The notes beneath the pieces are model-generated. The model was not told where the DNA came from. It did no database searches and saw only the letters and a program-made list of their open reading frames with translations. This document shows, piece after piece, positions 32,636 through 37,732 of a stretch of 37,732 nucleotides of DNA. Origin of the DNA: a bacterium (GTDB lineage: Bacteria > Patescibacteriota > Saccharimonadia > Saccharimonadales > SZUA-47); assembly GCA_030427125.1 (NCBI GenBank), contig JAUHXF010000008.1, positions 1-37,732 on the forward strand. Direction: 5' to 3'. A program made the position numbers and the translations under genes. Position 1 is the stretch's first letter. Every line of letters starts with the position of its first letter.

Positions 32636-32806
32636 ATGAGTAATTTTCTTATCGCACTACTTGTCTCTTTATCTGCTTCGGCTTGGACATACAATAAATT
32701 CATGAAAACGACCGGGAGTAACACGCGCAATGCAGTTGGCGGTGCGGCTATGGCAGGCGTGCTTGCCTTTCTCACGATGATTGTCCTGCTGTCGTTCATA
32801 AACTAG
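32636..32806 (+). CDS. Small two-helix membrane protein (56 residues)
   Basis: A short reading frame of 56 residues with two hydrophobic stretches: MSNFLIALLVSLSASAWTYN at the start and AGVLAFLTMIVLLSFIN at the end. Between them is a polar turn (KFMKTTGSNTRNA) and a small Gly/Ala run. The family is not recognised. It is probably real because a TATACT box stands at the same distance from its ATG as at its neighbours, the frame is free of rare features, and it fills the space between two real genes. Both ends of the hairpin would face the same side of the membrane. Confidence 0.65.
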   Translation: MSNFLIALLVSLSASAWTYNKFMKTTGSNTRNAVGGAAMAGVLAFLTMIVLLSFIN

Positions 32807-32852
32807 CCATTTAATACCAATTTCTCTAGCATTTTTAGTCGTGAACCAGTAT

Positions 32853-32858
32853 TATACT
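32853..32858 (+). promoter_or_regulatory. -10 box of the XRE-HAD gene, probably leaderless
   Basis: TATACT ends seven bases before the ATG at 32866, without a Shine-Dalgarno sequence. Confidence 0.5.
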
Positions 32859-32865
32859 GCTTTAT

Positions 32866-33720
32866 ATGGGTGGAGAATCCAAAAAGCTTGGCGAGTCGAT
32901 CCAAGCTGCGAGAAAATCGGCCGGAATGACACAACAGCAGCTCTGTGTAGCTGCGGATTTGTCATATTCGACGTTGGCTAAGATTGAGCGAGGTGCGATT
33001 GCATCGCCTTCTATCTTTACTGTGCAGCGTATTGCTGAAGTTCTTGGCGTGAGCATGGACAACCTCGTGGGCGCAGTTGTTCATGGTCATAGCGGGCATC
33101 TCCCTGCGAAGAAGACGAGTAAAAACGGCATTCGATTTGTCTATTTTGACATCAATGGCTGCTTAGTGCGGTTTTTTCATGGCGCGTTTACGCAGCTCGC
33201 GCAAGATACTGGCGTGCCAAGTGACGTGATTGAATCGACATTCTGGCATTACAACGATGCGGTCTGTCGCGGAGAAATTGACCTAGAGGAGTTTAATACG
33301 CTGTTTGCTGAGAAGATTGGCGTTAAATCAATCGATTGGAAGCCTTATTATATGCAGGCGGTTGAGCCCATTGAAGAGATGGTGGAGCTAATTACGTGGG
33401 TCTCAGAGCATTATTCTGTTGGACTACTCTCAAATATCATGCCGGGCTTTATAGAGGACATGCGTCGCAGTAGTCTATTGCCTGGAATCTCATATGATGT
33501 CATTATCGATTCATCTCAGGTCGGTGCTATAAAGCCCGAAGAATCTATCTATAAGATTGCAGAAGCAGAAACTGACGCACAATCTCACGAAATTCTTTTC
33601 ATCGACGACAGCAGAACAAACCTCATGGCGGCTGAGCGGCTTGGCTGGAAAGTCATGTGGTTCGACAGTTATCGCCCGGCTGAGTCGGCAGAGCGAGTTC
33701 GTTCAGCACTAGACTTTTAG
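32866..33720 (+). CDS. XRE helix-turn-helix domain fused to a HAD-superfamily hydrolase domain
   Basis: A 284-residue fusion. Residues 8-68 are an XRE/Cro-type DNA-binding domain (MTQQQLCVAADLSYSTLAKI, ERG, then VQRIAEVLGVSMDNL). Residues 90-284 are a HAD domain of the subgroup that includes YihX. Motif I is FDINGCL with nucleophile Asp95, but Asn97 replaces the usual second aspartate. Motif II is LLSN with Ser189, motif III is AIKPE with Lys223, and motif IV is FIDDSRTN with Asp247/Asp248. HAD enzymes of this type hydrolyse small phosphate esters. The fusion suggests a regulator that senses or turns over a phosphometabolite, with activity reduced or altered by Asn97; this is inference. It overlaps the 3' end of valS by four bases in convergent orientation. 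Confidence 0.88.
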   Translation: MGGESKKLGESIQAARKSAGMTQQQLCVAADLSYSTLAKIERGAIASPSIFTVQRIAEVLGVSMDNLVGAVVHGHSGHLPAKKTSKNGIRFVYFDINGCLVRFFHGAFTQLAQDTGVPSDVIESTFWHYNDAVCRGEIDLEEFNTLFAEKIGVKSIDWKPYYMQAVEPIEEMVELITWVSEHYSVGLLSNIMPGFIEDMRRSSLLPGISYDVIIDSSQVGAIKPEESIYKIAEAETDAQSHEILFIDDSRTNLMAAERLGWKVMWFDSYRPAESAERVRSALDF

Positions 33721-36260
33721 CTGAAACGTTCTATTTCTTTTTGAATGTTTGCAAGAAGCGTATTGGTGTCTTCCAGTTGTTGCTTCGTCTCATCTACGAG
33801 TTTTTTCGGCGCCTGTTTCACGTATGCTTCGTTGTCGAGCCGCTTTTTGTAGCCGTCTCGTTGTTTCTCAGCCTCTGTGAGCTGTTTTTCAAGCTTTTCA
33901 CGGTATCTGTCCATCGTCTCTTTATCGACGTCGAGCCAGCAGCTATACGAAGTCTGTGTCAGATGTAGCCCCTGCCCCGCTTCTACTTCATGCACTCCCT
34001 CAAGCTGAGCGAGCCCAGCGATAAGTGCTCCATGATCTTTCAGGAAATCAACATCAGTAAAGTACAGATTTACTTTTTTGAGTTGTAAGCTCGATCGAAT
34101 GAGGCGGATTTCTGCCACGATAGTTTTGATTTCTTCAAATATTACAGCTTGCTTGTCGTCGTATGATGGCGCTTTTGGCCATTCTTGAGAGATGAGTAGT
34201 GTTTCACCGGTCCAGTCGAGCGTTTGCCAAATTGTTTCAGTCACAAATGGTGCGAATGGATGTGCAAGCTTGAGAACAGATTCGAGCCCATAACGAAGCA
34301 TCGATGGATTTATCTCTCGCTTACTTGCCTCCACATACCAATCTGCAAATGAGTCCCACACGAAGTGATACGTCGTATCGAATGCTTCACTAAATCGGTA
34401 GTCATTCAACAGGCTAGACACAGCGTTAATAGACTGTTGTAAATCACGCAACATCCAATGATCAGCAGTTGTGTTGGCTTTCGAATCAGGTTTGCCTGGC
34501 TTGTCTTCGAGCACACCTTCAACAAAGCGTGCGACGTTCCAGAGCTTATTGGCAAAGTTACGCCCCGCGACTATCTTGGCTGGAGCGTACGAAGCACTCT
34601 CTCCTGCACTTCGACCACTAATCATGCCCATGCGGATAGCGTCAGAGCCGTATTGATCGAGCAGTGGATACGGGTCAACGACATTGCCGATGCTTTTACT
34701 CATTTTTCGGCCGTCTTCACCGCGCACCATACCGTGCAAATAGACGTCCTTAAACGGCACTTCGCCGGTAAGGTAGACGCCCAGCACAATCATGCGCGAT
34801 ACCCATGGGTAGAGAATATCGCCGCCGGTCTCCATCAGCGCATTTGGGTAATAGCGCTTGAAGTCTTCACTGTCTGGCCCATCCAAGGTGACATATGGCC
34901 AATGACCGCTGGAGAACCACGTATCAAATACATCAGGGTCTCGACGGTATGATTTGCCGTCAATTTCTAGCGTGTGTTCATGGACGTTCTCGTTAAAAAT
35001 CCACTCATCTGGATCGTCAACGTTCTGGAAGGCTGGGATTGGAATACCCCAGGCGATTTGGCGACTGATGTTCCAGTCTCGCACGTTCTTTAGATAGTCG
35101 ATTGTTTGCTGACGCTTTGCTGCTGGATAGAATGTAATTTTGCCTGCTTCCAGCGCTTTGATAGCCGGTTTTGCAAGCTCTTCCATATTAATAAACCACT
35201 GATCCATAATCATCGGCTCAATAGTAGTGCCGCACTTGTAGCACTTTGCGACGCGGTTCTGGTAGTCATCATCTATCTTGATAAGCAAGCTTTTCTCTTT
35301 GAGAGCTTGCACAACTGCTTTTCGTGCCTCTGCTATCGTCATACCCTCGAACTGTCCGGCCAAGTGATTCATCGTACCGTCGTGATTGATAACGCGTTTT
35401 GCTTCGAGATTATGCCGCTGGGCAACCTCCCAGTCGTTAAAATCATGTGCTGGTGTTATCTTTACGACCCCAGTTCCAAACTCCCTGTCTACCATTTCGT
35501 CGGCAACAACACGGATTTCAAATGTGCCATTGATACCTTCAACCTCAAGGGTCTTATCGACATATTCTTTATACCGCTCATCTTCCGGGTGAACAGCAAT
35601 CGCCGTATCGCCAAATTTGGTTTCAGGACGAGTAGTGGCCAGCTCAAATGGACCGTACTTCATGTAATACAGCGGCGTCTTTTGGTCTTCGTATACGACT
35701 TCAATATCTGCAAAGCTGGTTCGATGTTGCGTGCAGTAGTTAACAAGTCGCTCACCTCTGTATATCAGTCCATCATCCCATAGTTTTTTGAATGTTTTAT
35801 AACTTGTATCAATGACATTCTGATCGAGCGTGAAGGTGAAATGGTTCCAATCAACACTTGCGCCGAGTTGACGAAACATTTGGTCGAAGTTTGAACGGTT
35901 CTGGCCGACAAATTCATAGATCTGAGAGTAGAGTTCATCGCGACTGAAATCGAAGCGGCTCTTCCCTTCTTTAGCTAAATGCTTCTCGTAGACAACTTGT
36001 GTCTCAAAGCCAGCATGATCTGCCCCAGGCAGCCATAGGACGTCGTCGCCTTGCATTCTACGGTAGCGAACAACAAGATCTTGGATGTTGAACATCAACG
36101 CGTGACCAATGTGGAGGCCGGCATTTGCATTCGGAGGTGGCAAGACCATAGAGAAGGTGTTCTTCCCTTTCCCTGACGGCTTAAAAGCATCTGCTTTTTC
36201 CCAGAGGTCATAGATGTCAGATTCAAATTCTTTGTGATTGTATGTTTTGCTCAACTTCAT
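33717..36260 (-). CDS. valS: Valine--tRNA ligase
   Basis: An 847-residue class I aminoacyl-tRNA synthetase. The HIGH motif is at 50-53 (PNANAGLHIGHAL) and KMSKS at 519-523 (GRKMSKSIGN). The editing domain lies between them (about 190-340, ATTRPETKFGDTAIAV). The C-terminal anticodon-binding domain is followed by the valine-type coiled coil (about 785-847, REKLEKQLTEAEKQRDGYKK). The WNISRQIAWGIPIPAF motif supports ValS/IleS, and the coiled-coil arm marks it as ValS. A CYKC pair near residue 370 may bind zinc. The protein is slightly shorter than Bacillus ValS (about 880). TATACT ends seven bases before the ATG. Confidence 0.96.
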   Translation of the reverse strand: MKLSKTYNHKEFESDIYDLWEKADAFKPSGKGKNTFSMVLPPPNANAGLHIGHALMFNIQDLVVRYRRMQGDDVLWLPGADHAGFETQVVYEKHLAKEGKSRFDFSRDELYSQIYEFVGQNRSNFDQMFRQLGASVDWNHFTFTLDQNVIDTSYKTFKKLWDDGLIYRGERLVNYCTQHRTSFADIEVVYEDQKTPLYYMKYGPFELATTRPETKFGDTAIAVHPEDERYKEYVDKTLEVEGINGTFEIRVVADEMVDREFGTGVVKITPAHDFNDWEVAQRHNLEAKRVINHDGTMNHLAGQFEGMTIAEARKAVVQALKEKSLLIKIDDDYQNRVAKCYKCGTTIEPMIMDQWFINMEELAKPAIKALEAGKITFYPAAKRQQTIDYLKNVRDWNISRQIAWGIPIPAFQNVDDPDEWIFNENVHEHTLEIDGKSYRRDPDVFDTWFSSGHWPYVTLDGPDSEDFKRYYPNALMETGGDILYPWVSRMIVLGVYLTGEVPFKDVYLHGMVRGEDGRKMSKSIGNVVDPYPLLDQYGSDAIRMGMISGRSAGESASYAPAKIVAGRNFANKLWNVARFVEGVLEDKPGKPDSKANTTADHWMLRDLQQSINAVSSLLNDYRFSEAFDTTYHFVWDSFADWYVEASKREINPSMLRYGLESVLKLAHPFAPFVTETIWQTLDWTGETLLISQEWPKAPSYDDKQAVIFEEIKTIVAEIRLIRSSLQLKKVNLYFTDVDFLKDHGALIAGLAQLEGVHEVEAGQGLHLTQTSYSCWLDVDKETMDRYREKLEKQLTEAEKQRDGYKKRLDNEAYVKQAPKKLVDETKQQLEDTNTLLANIQKEIERFS

Positions 36261-36267
36261 TCTGAAT

Positions 36268-36273
36268 AGTATA
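36268..36273 (-). promoter_or_regulatory. -10 box of valS, probably leaderless
   Basis: On the minus strand TATACT is followed by ATTCAGA and then the ATG at 36260. There is no room for a Shine-Dalgarno sequence after the expected transcription start. Confidence 0.5.
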
Positions 36274-36514
36274 CCACCTCTGTTAAGTCCTTTTAAAATG
36301 TAGCCACAAGAAAACTATAAGCGGTTTTCACGTGAAAATTAGCATAAACAAAATAACAACAGATTGATTATTATTCTGTTTGCACCAATTTACCCACATT
36401 GTTTTTGACTGTTGGTGTTCGTATTTTGTTTGTATGTGCATTCTGAGCAGTTACTTCAGATAGTACTTATGTTTTTGTTTCCAGGTAAAGAGTAACAGAT
36501 ATATTTGTCAATTG
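36274..36514. other. AT-rich intergenic region with a parS-like palindrome
   Basis: No gene is seen in these 241 bases between tsaD and valS. They contain the perfect 14-base palindrome TTTTCACGTGAAAA at 36325-36338, whose central 12 bases equal the core of the ParB binding site parS. No clear hairpin terminator follows tsaD. Confidence 0.5.
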
Positions 36515-37594
36515 CTACATCGATAAGTTTGGTGCTATTTCAAGCGAGTAGGGGTCAGCTGTTTCTTGGTTGAGCATTGCTTTATAGCAACCAAGTGTAG
36601 CTATCATTGCACCATTATCAGTGCAGAGTTTGAGGTCGGTATATTCGATAGGGCAGGGAAGACGGTCTGAGAGTTGCTTGCGTAATTCTGTACTAGCTGC
36701 AACGCCACCTGCAATAACAACTGATTTCGGTAGGTATTCTTTATATGCCAGTACGGCTTTATCTACGACAGTTTCTATGGCTATGCGTTGGAAGCTAGCT
36801 GCAATATCATTCCTCTGCGCGTCTGAGAGCCGCTCAGGCACTTTGTGTGAAGGGAACGTGAAATCTTCCCCGATTTCCTCCTGCGCAGTGCGTAGAACGG
36901 CTGTTTTCACGCCAGAGAAGGAAAATTCATACTTCTCATCCAGTTTTGATTTCGGGAACGAGTATTTGAGTGGATCTCCTTGTTTTGCAGCCGCTGTGAT
37001 GCTCGGGCCGCCAGGGTAGGGGAGTCCTGTTACCTTGGCGACTTTATCGAATGCCTCGCCGATAGCATCGTCTCGTGTTCTGCCGAGCAGCGTGTAGTCA
37101 AAATGGTCATTGAACGAAGCTAGCTGCGTATGTCCTCCAGATACAATGAGGGCAAGCAAAGGAAACTCTGGCTGGTTAGACGGTAGTTGATAATTAGGAA
37201 GCTTTGTATCAGTTAGAAAGTTGGCGTAGACATGAGCTTCTACATGGTTGATTGCATAGAGTGGCTTGTTTTTCGTGATGGCAAGTGTTCTTGCGGTCAT
37301 AACGCCAATCAGTAGACTGCCGCCTAGTCCGGCGCCATATGTCACCGCGATGGCGTCAATCTTTGACCATGCCTCTTCATCAGAGAGCGAAGGGAAGGCT
37401 GCCTGCAAAGCCTCCTGTAGTACGGGCGTCATGCTCTCGATATGAGAGCGAGCTGCAATTTCTGGAACAACACCGCCATAAACAGTATGTAGGTCCATAC
37501 TTGAAAACACTGCATTAGCTAGTAACGTCTTGCCGTCTTCCACGATGCCGACCGCTGTTTCGTCACAGCTTGTTTCTATACCTAGAACAATCAT
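36515..37594 (-). CDS. tsaD: tRNA N6-threonylcarbamoyltransferase TsaD
   Basis: A 359-residue protein of the Kae1/TsaD family, beginning MIVLGIETSCDETAVGIVED. The metal-binding histidines are His117 and His121 (NHVEAHVYAN). The nucleotide-binding elements are IVSGGHTQL, SGVKTAVLR and the late TDNGAMIA with Asp326. TsaD transfers threonylcarbamoyl from TC-AMP to A37 of tRNAs reading ANN codons, together with TsaB and TsaE, which are not in this window. The length is close to the usual 335-345 with a small insertion. Start: ATG eight bases after TATACT on the minus strand, leaderless layout. Confidence 0.96.
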   Translation of the reverse strand: MIVLGIETSCDETAVGIVEDGKTLLANAVFSSMDLHTVYGGVVPEIAARSHIESMTPVLQEALQAAFPSLSDEEAWSKIDAIAVTYGAGLGGSLLIGVMTARTLAITKNKPLYAINHVEAHVYANFLTDTKLPNYQLPSNQPEFPLLALIVSGGHTQLASFNDHFDYTLLGRTRDDAIGEAFDKVAKVTGLPYPGGPSITAAAKQGDPLKYSFPKSKLDEKYEFSFSGVKTAVLRTAQEEIGEDFTFPSHKVPERLSDAQRNDIAASFQRIAIETVVDKAVLAYKEYLPKSVVIAGGVAASTELRKQLSDRLPCPIEYTDLKLCTDNGAMIATLGCYKAMLNQETADPYSLEIAPNLSM

Positions 37595-37602
37595 CTCTGT
37601 TG

Positions 37603-37608
37603 AGTATA
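37603..37608 (-). promoter_or_regulatory. -10 box of tsaD, probably leaderless
   Basis: TATACT on the minus strand ends eight bases before the ATG at 37594. Confidence 0.45.
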
Positions 37609-37642
37609 ACGCAAATTAAATAAATGCATAACCACAACCACC

Positions 37643-37674
37643 TTGACAAAAAAGCAATAATTTGCTAATATAAT
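37643..37674 (+). promoter_or_regulatory. Strong promoter for a gene beyond the right edge
   Basis: A consensus TTGACA (37643-37648) is followed by TAATAT (37666-37671) at 17 bases, overlapping TATAAT (37669-37674) at 20 bases. AAAGGAAA lies near 37715-37722, so a coding start is expected just outside the window. No gene is visible within the last 138 bases. Confidence 0.7.
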
Positions 37675-37732
37675 AACATTACAAACAAAAATACAAAAAC
37701 TAGATCAGCTAAGTAAAGGAAACTTATACACT

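Noticed and set aside
1-37732. CRISPR array, insertion sequence or prophage
   Set aside because: No regularly spaced repeats, transposase, integrase or phage structural genes were seen. The tail-lysozyme-like domain belongs to the T4SS operon.

Overview
The window looks like the origin region of a Candidatus Saccharibacteria (TM7 / Patescibacteria) chromosome. Lineage is inferred from gene content and style, not from an rRNA. There is a classical bacterial origin block (khpB-yidC-rnpA-rpmH diverging from dnaA-dnaN-recF). Next to it lies a chromosomal type IV secretion (T4SS) locus with a PrgI-type protein, a TraC-like protein, a VirB4 ATPase, a very large VirB6-like protein and a run of small VirB2-like pilins. 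Many genes start only 6-8 bases after a TATACT-type -10 box, so they are probably leaderless. TGA is used as a normal stop, which argues against the UGA-recoded CPR lineages (SR1/Gracilibacteria).

Layout. 1-2189 (-): C-terminally incomplete exported SGNH hydrolase with a propeller-like N-terminal half. 2243-3364 (+): family-4-type glycosyltransferase. 3361-5334 (-): khpB, yidC, rnpA, rpmH. 5335-5652: DnaA-box cluster and dnaA leader. 5653-9433 (+): dnaA, a second DnaA-box intergenic region, dnaN and recF. 9423-25576 (-): eight-gene T4SS and cell-wall-hydrolase operon. 25657-28328 (+): six tandem VirB2-like pilin genes diverging from it, the last with its own promoter, Shine-Dalgarno sequence and terminator. 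28469-28957 (-): Hsp20. 29147-29815 (+): ComF-like protein. 29875-29967: tRNA-Ser(GCT), followed by a structured terminator-bounded non-coding stretch. 30195-31896 (+): two membrane proteins. 31909-31985 (-): tRNA-Arg with the unusual anticodon GCG. 32090-33720 (+): Nudix hydrolase, a 56-residue two-helix membrane protein and an XRE-HAD fusion. 33717-36260 (-): valS. 36515-37594 (-): tsaD. A promoter for a gene beyond the window sits at the right edge.

How it works together. The most interesting part is 9.4-28.3 kb. VirB4, the TraC-like protein, PrgI and VirB6 would form the energised inner-membrane part of the machine, and the pilins would form an envelope-spanning or extracellular fibre. 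Two genes overlapped with this operon encode surface peptidoglycan enzymes. One is a membrane-anchored protein with a complete M14 carboxypeptidase site. The other is a single polypeptide with SGNH, GH3 and phage-tail-lysozyme-like domains. No relaxase, VirD4 coupling protein or VirB11 is visible, so this does not look like an ordinary conjugative element. A secretion, DNA-uptake or host-contact machine that carries its own wall-opening kit is the most attractive reading for an epibiont. That reading is inference.
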